Of a stretch of DNA of 64,000 nt, positions 33,785-41,853 are shown piece by piece. A program made the translations under genes and the position numbers. The stretch is from positions 62,001 to 126,000 of the forward strand of contig CAJUSA010000001.1 of the NCBI GenBank assembly GCA_910589015.1, in the 5' to 3' direction. The notes below the pieces were generated by a model. The model did not search any database and was not told where the DNA came from. It saw only the letters and a program-made list of their open reading frames with translations. Source of the DNA: an uncultured Christensenellaceae bacterium. GTDB lineage: Bacteria; Bacillota; Clostridia; Christensenellales; Borkfalkiaceae. Position 1 is the stretch's first letter, and every line of letters begins with the position of its first letter.

Positions 33785-35037
33785 GATACAATCCCCCTTG
33801 CGGTAACGAGTTTGCCTGCAACCGCGCTTGCTGCCGCCGTGTAGGGCGAGGCAAGATAGATTTTACTTGAAACGTGCCCCATGCGCCCGACGAAGTTGCG
33901 GTTCGTGGTGGAAACGCACTTCTCGCCGTCGGCAAGGATTCCCATATGACCGCCCAAACACGGCCCGCAGGTGGGGGTGGAAACGATCGCGCCCGCTTTG
34001 ATAAAGGTTTCGATCAGTCCTTCGCGCAGCGCTTGCAGATAAATTTCCTGCGTGGCGGGAATGACGATGCACCGCACGCCGTCGGCGACATGCCTGCCCC
34101 CGAGCACCTCGGCAGCTTGCCGCAAATCGGAAATGCGTCCGTTTGTGCACGAACCGATCACGACCTGATCGATCGCGATCTCTTCCCATTCGGTTTTCGC
34201 GTTTTCGGGCAGGTGAGGGAAGGCGACCGTGGGCTGTAAGGCAGAAAGGTCGATTTCGATCGTCTTTTCGTAGCTTGCGTCTTTGTCCGCCTCGTAAATT
34301 TTCACGGGGCGGCGGAAACGGTCTTTCATGTAGGCGAGGGCGGTTTCGTCGGCGGGGAAGATCCCGTTTTTCGCGCCCGCCTCGATCGCCATATTGCAGA
34401 TCGTGAACCGGTCGTCCATGCCCAGCGCCGCCACGCCTTCGCCCGAAAATTCCATCGAACGGTAGAGCGCGCCGTCTACGCCGATCATGCCGATGATGTG
34501 CAGAATGAGATCTTTTCCCGTGACAAAGGGAGGAAGCGTTCCTTTGAGCACGAAGTTTATGGCGGCGGGGACTTTGAACCAGCACTTGCCCGTCATCATG
34601 GCGGCGGCAAGATCGGTCGAGCCAACGCCCGTCGAGAATGCGCCGAGCGCGCCGTAGGTGCAGGTGTGGCTGTCGGCGCCGATAATGCAGTCGCCCGCGC
34701 CCACAAGCCCCTGTTCGGGAAGAAGAGCGTGTTCGATGCCCATGCGCCCCACGTCGAAGAACGATTTGATTTTTTCCCGCGCGGCAAAGTCGCGCGTGCA
34801 TTTTACCTGGCATGCCGAGGCAATGTCTTTATTCGGCGCGAAGTGATCCATCACCAGCGCGATTTTTTCGGGATATTTCACATGTCCGCCGATTTTTTCG
34901 AGTTCGGCAATCGAAACGGGCGCGGTGATGTCGTTGGCGAGCGCCAGATCGAGCTCGGCTTCGATCAACTGCCCCGCCTGCACCGTTTTCAGCCCCGCGT
35001 GCGCCGCGAGTATTTTTTGCGTTAACGTCATTCCCAT
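33781..35037 (-). CDS. leuC: 3-isopropylmalate dehydratase large subunit
   Basis: 418 aa. Aconitase fold with Cys ligands for the 4Fe-4S cluster in GSCTNGR and TCGPCLGG. First gene of the minus-strand operon leuC-leuD-unknown-leuB-yggS-phospholipase. AAGGAG precedes the start. No T-box lies upstream, unlike leuA. Confidence 0.96.
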   Translation of the reverse strand: MGMTLTQKILAAHAGLKTVQAGQLIEAELDLALANDITAPVSIAELEKIGGHVKYPEKIALVMDHFAPNKDIASACQVKCTRDFAAREKIKSFFDVGRMGIEHALLPEQGLVGAGDCIIGADSHTCTYGALGAFSTGVGSTDLAAAMMTGKCWFKVPAAINFVLKGTLPPFVTGKDLILHIIGMIGVDGALYRSMEFSGEGVAALGMDDRFTICNMAIEAGAKNGIFPADETALAYMKDRFRRPVKIYEADKDASYEKTIEIDLSALQPTVAFPHLPENAKTEWEEIAIDQVVIGSCTNGRISDLRQAAEVLGGRHVADGVRCIVIPATQEIYLQALREGLIETFIKAGAIVSTPTCGPCLGGHMGILADGEKCVSTTNRNFVGRMGHVSSKIYLASPYTAAASAVAGKLVTARGIVS

Positions 35038-35061
35038 AAGGCAACTCCTTAATTAGCGTTT

Positions 35062-35091
35062 ATTATAACACAGAAGGAACCGATCTGTCAA
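35062..35091 (-). promoter_or_regulatory. Promoter of the leuCDB operon
   Basis: Minus strand: TTGACA (35091-35086), 18 bp, TATAAT (35067-35062). The untranslated leader is only about 25 nt, too short for a T-box. Confidence 0.8.
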
Positions 35092-35149
35092 ATTACGGAA
35101 AAAAGAAAACCATGCTTTTTTTGCATGATTTATTATAAGAAAGAAGTTG

Positions 35150-35178
35150 TTGCATTTTTCGCCGCGAGGGGTTATAAT
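35150..35178 (+). promoter_or_regulatory. Promoter of the flavoprotein gene
   Basis: TTGCAT (35150-35155), 17 bp, TATAAT (35173-35178). Confidence 0.75.
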
Positions 35179-35211
35179 AGAGAAAAAATTGTGAAGAGAA
35201 GAGGTATCGCG

Positions 35212-35835
35212 ATGAAAGTTTTATTGTTCAACGGCAGTATTCACGAAAAGGGCTGTACTTACACGGCGCTGAGCGAGGTTGCGCGCGTATTGCGCGAAGA
35301 GGGGATCGAAACCGAAATCCTGTGGATCGGCGCGCAGTCCGTGCTGGACTGCATTTCCTGCGGCAAGTGTAAGGAATTGCACCGCTGCGTGTTCGGGAAC
35401 GATCCCGTAAACGGTTGGACGGAAAAGGCGATGCAGGCCGACGGCTTTGTGTTCGGATCGCCCGTGTATTACGCCCATGCCTGCGGCAGACTGCTTTCCG
35501 CCATGGACAGAATGTTCTATTCTTCGAGCAAGTCGTTCGCGCTCAAACCGGGCGCGGTCGTCGTATCGGCGCGCAGGGGCGGCACGACGTGTTCGCTCGA
35601 CGATCTGCAAAAGCACCTTTCCATCGTGGGCATGCCCGTGATCTCTTCCACCTATTGGAACATGGTGCACGGCAACGCGCCCGAAGAGGTCGCAAAAGAC
35701 GAAGAGGGTATGCAGACCATGCGCAACTTAGGGCGCAACATGGCGTGGATCCTCAAATGTATCGAAGAGGGGAAGAAAGCGGGAATCGCGGCGCCTAAAC
35801 CCGAAAAGACGGCGCGCACGAATTTTATCCGCTGA
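35212..35835 (+). CDS. NAD(P)H-dependent FMN reductase / iron-sulfur flavoprotein-like
   Basis: 207 aa from ATG 35212 (AGAGG upstream). Flavodoxin-like: LLFNGSIHEKGCTYTAL for FMN phosphate and FGSPVYYAHACGRLLSAMDR. It has CISCGKCKELHRC, a Cys cluster that in related flavoproteins binds an iron-sulfur cluster. Electron donor and substrate unknown. The DUF3737 gene follows after 15 bp, so they are likely cotranscribed. Confidence 0.85.
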   Translation: MKVLLFNGSIHEKGCTYTALSEVARVLREEGIETEILWIGAQSVLDCISCGKCKELHRCVFGNDPVNGWTEKAMQADGFVFGSPVYYAHACGRLLSAMDRMFYSSSKSFALKPGAVVVSARRGGTTCSLDDLQKHLSIVGMPVISSTYWNMVHGNAPEEVAKDEEGMQTMRNLGRNMAWILKCIEEGKKAGIAAPKPEKTARTNFIR

Positions 35836-35850
35836 AAAAAGGGGATACGA

Positions 35851-36693
35851 ATGAGAAGAGTCGAAAGGGAACGCTTTCCCAACGAACGCGATTTATACGG
35901 CTCGGACGGGCTGCACTTAATAAACTGCGTATTCGACGGCGAAGAGGACGGCGAGTCGGCGCTCAAAGAGAGCAGGAACATCGTCTTAGAGGACTGTTTC
36001 ATGAATTTGCGCTATCCGCTCTGGCACGACGAGAACGTGAAACTTATGCGCGCGGAAATGACGCGAAACTGCCGCGCCGCGCTGTGGTATACGCACAACG
36101 TGACGATTGCCGAAAGCAAATTGCACGGTATTAAGGCGGTGCGCGAGTGCGCTGACGTGTGCGTGCGCGATACAAACATTGTTTCGCCCGAGTTCGGGTG
36201 GAAGAGCCGCGCGCTTGTGTTCGAACGCTGTGCGATCGAGAGCGAATACGCTTTTTTATTGTCCGCCGATCTGACGTTGCGGGGCACGGAGTTTTCGGGG
36301 AAATATTCCTTTCAGTACGTCGAAAACGCCGTGATCGAAGATTGCCGGCTCGACACCAAAGACGCGTTCTGGCATGCGAAGAATATCACCGTGAAAAACT
36401 GTATCGTCAAGGGCGAATATTTGGGGTGGTATTCGGAAAACCTAACGTTTATCGACTGCACGATCATCGGCACGCAGCCGCTGTGTTATTGCAAGGGCTT
36501 GAAATTGATCAACTGCAAAACGGTGGCGTGCGATCTGGCATTCGAATATTCCGAGGTGGACGCGCGCATCGTCGGTTCGATCGATTCGGTGAAAAACCCG
36601 CGTGCGGGCAAAATCGTCGCGGATCAAATCGGCGAGTTGATTTATACCGAAGATAGCGTTTATCCCTGCGAATGCGAAGTGATTTTCGGTTGA
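35851..36693 (+). CDS. DUF3737 family right-handed beta-helix protein
   Basis: 280 aa with regular 20-25 residue repeats (NIVLEDCFMNLRYPLWHDENV, SENLTFIDCTIIGTQPLCYC) forming a predicted beta-helix. The sequence matches the pattern of DUF3737. No signal peptide, so cytoplasmic. Biochemical function is not established. The stop overlaps the -35 of the next gene. Confidence 0.85.
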   Translation: MRRVERERFPNERDLYGSDGLHLINCVFDGEEDGESALKESRNIVLEDCFMNLRYPLWHDENVKLMRAEMTRNCRAALWYTHNVTIAESKLHGIKAVRECADVCVRDTNIVSPEFGWKSRALVFERCAIESEYAFLLSADLTLRGTEFSGKYSFQYVENAVIEDCRLDTKDAFWHAKNITVKNCIVKGEYLGWYSENLTFIDCTIIGTQPLCYCKGLKLINCKTVACDLAFEYSEVDARIVGSIDSVKNPRAGKIVADQIGELIYTEDSVYPCECEVIFG

Positions 36694-36893
36694 CAACCGT
36701 GTTTACAGGCGCTATAATATAGAAAATAACATGCGAGGTGAACGCCGTTGCGTATCTGAAAAAATCTTAAGTCAAATATCGGCACTTTTTAATGCGGAAG
36801 ATTTGCTTACGGATTTTTTCAGACTGCGCGGAAGTTCCCTTGCGGATGACTTTTGCGTTTTCTCCGTTTGCGGTCCCGCAAGCGGATTTTTTT
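36690..36893 (+). promoter_or_regulatory. Promoter and transcription attenuator of the ABC-F gene
   Basis: TTGACA (36690-36695), 17 bp, TATAAT (36713-36718). In the leader, TCCGTTTGCGG (36863-36873) pairs with CCGCAAGCGGA (36876-36886) and is followed by seven T residues, a terminator 15 bp before the gene. CTTGCGG (36839-36845) can instead pair with CCGCAAG (36876-36882), giving an antiterminator. GAGGTG (36735-36740) precedes a TTG that opens a three-codon frame with TGA (36748-36759), a possible leader peptide. This design is typical of ribosome-mediated antibiotic-induced attenuation. Confidence 0.7.
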
Positions 36894-36907
36894 ATAACGG
36901 AGGAAAC

Positions 36908-38425
36908 ATGTTATTACAGGCAGACAAATTAAAGATCACCCTGCTTCGGAACGGCAGGGTGCTCATCGAAGATTTTTCTTTCACACTCAAACAGGGCGAT
37001 AAGATCGCCGTGATCGGCGAAGAAGGCGACGGCAAATCGACGCTTATGAAGGTTTTGTGCGGCGAGCGGGGCGTTTTAAGCTATGCGGCTTATTCGGGTA
37101 CGCTCGTCCGCGCGGGCAGGTCGGCGTATTTTCCGCAGTTCCTGCCCGAAGAGGAATGCGGCAAAACGCTGTATGAATATTTCGCGGACGCCGACGTGTA
37201 TGCGCATTACGGCGTTCTGCGGGAAATGGATTTATGCGAGGACTTGCTCTTTTCCGCGCGTACGCTCGCGTCGCTCTCGGGCGGGGAACGCGTCAAGGCG
37301 CGGCTGTTCCGCCTGCTGTGCGACGATCCCGACGCGCTCTTTTTAGACGAGCCTTCCAACGATCTCGACGCCGACTCGCTAGAATTTTTATGCGGATTTA
37401 TCCGTACATGCCCCGTTCCCGTCGTCTTTATTTCGCACGACGAAACCCTTTTGCGCCGCGCCGCGAACGGCGTGATCCACATCGAACAGCTCATCAAAAA
37501 GACCAAGAGCAAGGTGAGCGTATCACGCATGGGGTTCGAAGAATACCTCAGCCGCCGCGAAGAGGGGATCGCACGTCAGACGCAGATCGCTCTGAACGAA
37601 CGGACGGAATACCGCAAAAAGCGTGAAACGCTTGCGCGGCTGGCGGAAACGGCGCGAAAAAATACGAGCTGGAAAAATCGCGACGGCATTCCCTCGAGCG
37701 ACGGACATGCCAAACGGTTTATGCAAGCGGCTGCGGCTAAGATAAAACGCCTCGAACGCGAGCGCGAAAATATGACCGGGCTGCCCGACCGTGAAAAGAG
37801 CATCGTCGCGCGGTTCGAAAAGGACGTTGCCTTGCCGCGCGGGAAACGTATTCTCGATTTTTCCGTCGATCGGCTCACGGCGGGCGAAAACCTGCTTGCC
37901 CGAAGAGTCGCGCTTTCGCTCGTCGGGGGCGAACACGTCGGCATCACGGGTAAAAACGGCGCAGGCAAATCGACGCTGTTGCGTCAGATCGAAGGCGCCT
38001 TGCGCGATAAGGGCGATCTGCGCGTGGGAACGATGCCGCAAAATTACGCCGACGCGCTCGATTTTTCGCTTACACCGTCGGAATATCTGCAAGCGCATTA
38101 CGATAAGACGACGCAGACAAAAGCATTCACTCTGCTCGGCAACCTCAATTTTACGCCCGAGGAAATGCGCGCGCGGATCGGGGAACTGAGCGGCGGACAG
38201 CAGGCAAAGCTGATATTCCTTAATATGGTGTTGCAAAAAGCCAACGTTCTGGTACTCGACGAACCCACGCGCAACTTTTCGCCCTTGTCCGCGCCTGCGG
38301 TGCGTTCGGCGTTGCGCGCGTTCGGGGGCGCGATCGTTGCCGTGTCGCACGATCGGTTGTTCCTCGAAGAAGTGTGCGGCAGCGTATACAAGTTGGACGG
38401 AAACGGGCTGCGGCGGCTGCGCTGA
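36908..38425 (+). CDS. ABC-F type ATPase, probable ribosome-protection (antibiotic resistance) protein
   Basis: 505 aa from ATG 36908 (CGGAGG upstream). Two ABC domains without membrane helices: Walker A GEEGDGKST and GKNGAGKST, signatures LSGGERVKA and LSGGQQAKL, Walker B LFLDEPSNDLD and LVLDEPTRNFS. The interdomain linker (about 200-310) is basic and helical, as in ABC-F proteins that reach the ribosomal peptidyl transferase centre. The attenuator upstream supports a Vga/Lsa/Msr-like role, but the resistance profile is inferred. Confidence 0.85.
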   Translation: MLLQADKLKITLLRNGRVLIEDFSFTLKQGDKIAVIGEEGDGKSTLMKVLCGERGVLSYAAYSGTLVRAGRSAYFPQFLPEEECGKTLYEYFADADVYAHYGVLREMDLCEDLLFSARTLASLSGGERVKARLFRLLCDDPDALFLDEPSNDLDADSLEFLCGFIRTCPVPVVFISHDETLLRRAANGVIHIEQLIKKTKSKVSVSRMGFEEYLSRREEGIARQTQIALNERTEYRKKRETLARLAETARKNTSWKNRDGIPSSDGHAKRFMQAAAAKIKRLERERENMTGLPDREKSIVARFEKDVALPRGKRILDFSVDRLTAGENLLARRVALSLVGGEHVGITGKNGAGKSTLLRQIEGALRDKGDLRVGTMPQNYADALDFSLTPSEYLQAHYDKTTQTKAFTLLGNLNFTPEEMRARIGELSGGQQAKLIFLNMVLQKANVLVLDEPTRNFSPLSAPAVRSALRAFGGAIVAVSHDRLFLEEVCGSVYKLDGNGLRRLR

Positions 38426-38443
38426 GCGCCGTTTCGGGTAAAT

Positions 38444-38519
38444 GCAACTTTAAGTTGCGCAAAAAATTGCCGAATGCAAACGCAAATTGGTGGAGTTTTG
38501 CGGCGTACGCGTTTATACT
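38444..38519 (+). promoter_or_regulatory. Palindromic operators and -10 before the HTH membrane protein
   Basis: GCAACTT-T-AAGTTGC (38444-38458) and GCAAAAAATTGC (38459-38470) are adjacent palindromes. TATACT at 38514-38519 is a -10 with no good -35. The pair may be an autoregulatory site for the XRE protein encoded downstream. Confidence 0.45.
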
Positions 38520-38549
38520 GAAAGCACATTTTCAAAACGGAGCAGAAAG

Positions 38550-39518
38550 ATGATTTTCGCTAAAAATTTACAGTATTTAAGAAAGCGCGACAAAATCACG
38601 CAGGAAGACCTTGCCGACCGTTTAGGCGTTTCGCGGCAGTCGGTTTCCAAATGGGAAACGGGCGAGGCGTATCCCGAAACCGAAAAACTCATCGCGCTTT
38701 GCGATCTGTTTGCGGTTTCGCTCGACGATCTCATGCGGCGCGATATATCGCAGACGGATGCGGATGAACAAACAGCCACCGCACGGACTGCCGAGGCGGA
38801 CGGCAGGGATTATGCCGCGCACATGAATCGGTTTTCGCGCGGCATGGCGCTGGGCGTGGGATCGATTTTGTTCGGCGTGGCGGCGTGTTTACTGCTTTCG
38901 GGTTTCAAGCAATACGGTCCGCACGGAGAGCTGTTTGCCGTCCTCGGCGCCGTGGCGGTGTTGTTATTCGTCGCCGCCGCCGTCTTTTTGTTCGTCATTC
39001 ACGGCATGGCGCATGACCGTTTTCAAAAAGAGCACCCCGTAATCGAAAATCCCTTTTCGGAAGAAGAAAGCAAAGCCTTTGCGAAGAAGTTTTCTATCGC
39101 GGTCGCTTGTTTCGTATCGGCGATCTTGCTTACCGTGGCGGCGCTCATCGTCGTTTCCGCGCTGTTGGAAGAGGGGATCATCGCGGTAAGCCCGAATCGG
39201 AAAGACGAAGTTTCATGTTATACCGTCGCTTGCTTTTTCGCCGTGCTTGCTTTTCTGGTGGGCGGGTTGGTGTATTTCGGCATTCAGTTTTCCAAATACG
39301 ATATCGCGTCGTACAATAAACAGACCGAGCGCGAACGCGCGAGCGGCGCACCGCGCCTGGAGAGCGCCGTCAACGGCGTGATCATGCTGACCGCCGCCGC
39401 CCTGTACCTCGTGATCGGATTCGTGTGGGAACTGTGGCACCCCGGTTGGATCGTGTTTCCCGTGGGCGGAATTCTCTGCGCGATCGTCGATATGATCTTG
39501 GACGCAAAGCGCAAATAA
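38550..39518 (+). CDS. XRE-family regulator fused to a multi-helix membrane domain
   Basis: 322 aa from ATG 38550. The HTH (about 1-65, DRLGVSRQSVSKWETGEAYP) is followed by an acidic linker and about six membrane helices in three pairs (near 107-125, 131-153, 191-213, 232-252, 279-295, 300-316). Such HTH-membrane fusions are common in Clostridia; the signal is unknown. It may be an envelope-stress sensor tethered to the membrane. Confidence 0.8.
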   Translation: MIFAKNLQYLRKRDKITQEDLADRLGVSRQSVSKWETGEAYPETEKLIALCDLFAVSLDDLMRRDISQTDADEQTATARTAEADGRDYAAHMNRFSRGMALGVGSILFGVAACLLLSGFKQYGPHGELFAVLGAVAVLLFVAAAVFLFVIHGMAHDRFQKEHPVIENPFSEEESKAFAKKFSIAVACFVSAILLTVAALIVVSALLEEGIIAVSPNRKDEVSCYTVACFFAVLAFLVGGLVYFGIQFSKYDIASYNKQTERERASGAPRLESAVNGVIMLTAAALYLVIGFVWELWHPGWIVFPVGGILCAIVDMILDAKRK

Positions 39519-39607
39519 CGGCGGCGCGCAGGGCGGCGGAAAGAGCGGTTCGGGCAAATTTGTGCAATCGTTACAAATTCATATCGCATTTTTAGCATAA
39601 TTTACTA

Positions 39608-39636
39608 TTGTAAAAGTCGGGGGAATATTGTAAAAT
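39608..39636 (+). promoter_or_regulatory. Promoter of the MsmK-like gene
   Basis: TTGTAA (39608-39613), 17 bp, TAAAAT (39631-39636). Confidence 0.6.
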
Positions 39637-39677
39637 AGATACGATAAAATTATAAATGTTAAGGGAGGCATCTTTCT

Positions 39678-41447
39678 ATGTCAGGACTGTTACTCAAGGG
39701 TATCAATAAAATTTACCCCGGCGGCAACCAGGCGGTGTTCGATTTCTGTCTGGATATCCGCGATAAGGAATTCATCGTATTCGTCGGACCTTCGGGCTGC
39801 GGCAAATCGACCACGTTGCGTATGATCGCAGGTCTCGAAGAAATTTCTTCGGGCGAACTGTATATCGACGGCAAACTCGTCAACGACGTCGTTCCCAAAG
39901 ACAGAGATATCGCCATGGTTTTCCAGAACTACGCGCTTTATCCCCACATGTCGGTTTACGACAACATGGCGTTCGGCTTGAAGCTGCGCAAGGTTCCCAA
40001 GGAAGTCATCGACGAAAAGGTCAAAGCCGCGGCGGAAATCCTCGGCATCACCGATTACCTTTCGCGTAAGCCGAAGGCTCTTTCGGGCGGTCAGCGCCAA
40101 CGCGTTGCGCTCGGCAGAACGATCGTGCGCGAACCCAAAGTATTCTTGCTCGACGAACCTTTGAGTAACCTCGACGCAAAACTGCGCGCACAGATGCGTA
40201 CCGAAATTTCCAAGCTGCACGTTCGCCTTGCGACGACGTTCATCTACGTCACGCACGACCAGATCGAGGCTATGACGATGGGTACGCGTATCGTCGTCAT
40301 GAAAGACGGTTTCATGCAGCAGGTCGATACGCCCCAGAACCTTTACGATTATCCCATCAACCTCTTCGTGGCGGGCTTCATCGGCACGCCGCAGATGAAC
40401 TTCTTCAAGAACGCCACGCTTACGAGCGAGGGCACGAAGGTTTACGTCAACTTCGTCGGCGGCAACAAGATCCTTCTTCCCAAGGCGGTCGTTGGCAAGA
40501 TCAAGAATATCGACGATTACCTCAACACGGGCAAAGCCGTTACGCTCGGCGTTCGTCCCGAAGATATTCACGAGGACGATCTCTTTATTTCCAACTCGCC
40601 CGATACCATCGTCAAAGCCAAGATCGACGTTATCGAAAAACTCGGCGCGGAAACGCAGATCTACTGCGACCTCGATTACGAAAGCGAAAAAGGTTCGATC
40701 GTCGACAACGCGGCGCAGATGATCGCTAAAATTTCTTCGCGCGCTACCGTCGAACTCGGCGAAATCGTCGAGCTTGCGTTCGACGCGAAACACATTCACC
40801 TCTTCGACGGCGTGACCGAAGCGACGATGCTCGAACGCGACGAACATTACGACGTCATTCCCGAAAATGCGGAAGGCGCTGCGTTCGTACCGCCCACGCC
40901 GCAGGAAATGAAGGCGAAGATCGATGCCGCGCGCGTCATCACGAAAGAGATGAAGAAACAAATGAAACGCGACGAGAAAATGGCGAAGAAAAAGGCGGAA
41001 GCGGCAGGAGCCGCACCCGCACCCGCCGTCGCGCCCGCTGCCGAAAACGAAACGCCCGCTGCGCTCGACGCACAGCCCGTTCCCGATCCCGTTGCACAGC
41101 CCATTCCCGCACTCGTGAAAGAGGCGCCCGCGCCCGTTGAAGAAAAACCCGAGCCGGTTGCGGAAACGCCCGCGCCCGTTGCGGAAGAACCCGTAAAGGA
41201 AGAAGCGAAGGAAGAGCCGAAGGAAGAAGCAAAGGCGAAACCCGCGGCGAAGACGACGGCAACCAAGTCCGCCGCACCGAAAACGACGGCTGCTAAGACC
41301 ACCGCGTCCAAGACGACGACTGCAAAATCCGCTACCGCGAAGCCTGCGGCGAAACCCGCGGCAAAACCCGCGGCGAAAGCCGAATCCAAACCCGCGGCAA
41401 AACCTGCGGCGAAGAGCACGAGCACGAAAACGACTCCCAAAAAGTAA
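39678..41447 (+). CDS. Sugar ABC transporter ATPase (MsmK/UgpC/MalK type) with a long Ala/Pro/Lys tail
   Basis: 589 aa; usual length of the family is about 370. Residues 1-370 are complete: Walker A GPSGCGKSTT, LSGGQRQRVALGRT, LLDEPLSNLDAKLR, switch His in VTHDQIEAM and a C-terminal TOBE/OB domain. From about residue 425 a low-complexity extension follows, first Pro/Glu/Ala-rich, then Lys/Ala/Thr-rich with KPAAKPAAK repeats like histone H1. No permease or binding-protein gene is near, so it is probably the shared ATPase of several sugar importers. GGGAGG precedes the ATG. Confidence 0.92.
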   Translation: MSGLLLKGINKIYPGGNQAVFDFCLDIRDKEFIVFVGPSGCGKSTTLRMIAGLEEISSGELYIDGKLVNDVVPKDRDIAMVFQNYALYPHMSVYDNMAFGLKLRKVPKEVIDEKVKAAAEILGITDYLSRKPKALSGGQRQRVALGRTIVREPKVFLLDEPLSNLDAKLRAQMRTEISKLHVRLATTFIYVTHDQIEAMTMGTRIVVMKDGFMQQVDTPQNLYDYPINLFVAGFIGTPQMNFFKNATLTSEGTKVYVNFVGGNKILLPKAVVGKIKNIDDYLNTGKAVTLGVRPEDIHEDDLFISNSPDTIVKAKIDVIEKLGAETQIYCDLDYESEKGSIVDNAAQMIAKISSRATVELGEIVELAFDAKHIHLFDGVTEATMLERDEHYDVIPENAEGAAFVPPTPQEMKAKIDAARVITKEMKKQMKRDEKMAKKKAEAAGAAPAPAVAPAAENETPAALDAQPVPDPVAQPIPALVKEAPAPVEEKPEPVAETPAPVAEEPVKEEAKEEPKEEAKAKPAAKTTATKSAAPKTTAAKTTASKTTTAKSATAKPAAKPAAKPAAKAESKPAAKPAAKSTSTKTTPKK

Positions 41448-41464
41448 GAAAAAATAACGATCTG

Positions 41465-41538
41465 CGGCGGACGTCTTTGCGGCGTCCGCCGTATTCTCGT
41501 AAAAAAGACTTGCCAACGCTTTTTTTTCGTGCTATAAT
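41465..41538 (+). promoter_or_regulatory. Hairpin after the ATPase gene and promoter of the next gene
   Basis: CGGCGGACG (41465-41473) pairs with CGTCCGCCG (41483-41491) without a T run, a weak terminator or mRNA 3' stabiliser. TTGCCA (41510-41515), 17 bp, TATAAT (41533-41538) is the promoter of the gene at 41568. Confidence 0.7.
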
Positions 41539-41567
41539 CTATAAGAATTCAATCGGGGGTATCCGCC

Positions 41568-41795
41568 GTGTCGAAAAAACGTGAACTGAAGAAGGCAATC
41601 GAAGAATGTTCTCAAGAGATCGAAATGCTCGAACTCAAGCGCATGCGCTCGCAGTCGGCGCTGCTCGACGCCATTCTCGATAAAGAGGAACCGCTCGAGG
41701 TAGACAGAGAGTACTATCGCGTTTATTCCGCGCTCATTCGTCAGGAACGCGAAAAACTTGCGGCACTTCGCGAAGAACTTGCAAAACTCAACTGA
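41568..41795 (+). CDS. Small coiled-coil protein of unknown function
   Basis: 75 aa from GTG 41568 (GGGGGT upstream). Almost entirely charged heptads (KKAIEECSQEIEMLELKRMR ... REKLAALREELAKL), so a two-helix coiled coil. No family recognised. Followed after 58 bp by the BspA-like gene. Confidence 0.6.
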   Translation: MSKKRELKKAIEECSQEIEMLELKRMRSQSALLDAILDKEEPLEVDREYYRVYSALIRQEREKLAALREELAKLN

Positions 41796-41853
41796 GTTTA
41801 TCAGCGTTTACCGCGCCGTCGGGCGCGCAAAGTACAAAGGGAGGATCGGGGTT

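Noticed and set aside
35038..35211. T-box upstream of leuC
   Set aside because: Looked for AGGGTGGNACCGCG-type sequence and specifier stem on the minus strand; only a short leader follows the promoter.
36731..36907. N-terminal extension of the ABC-F protein
   Set aside because: The frame is open but has no ribosome-binding site at 36731 and crosses the attenuator hairpin; CGGAGG and ATG 36908 give the normal family start.
39690..41516. 608-codon open frame on the minus strand
   Set aside because: It is the antisense shadow of the MsmK-like gene; its Arg/Gly-rich translation has no family and no ribosome-binding site.
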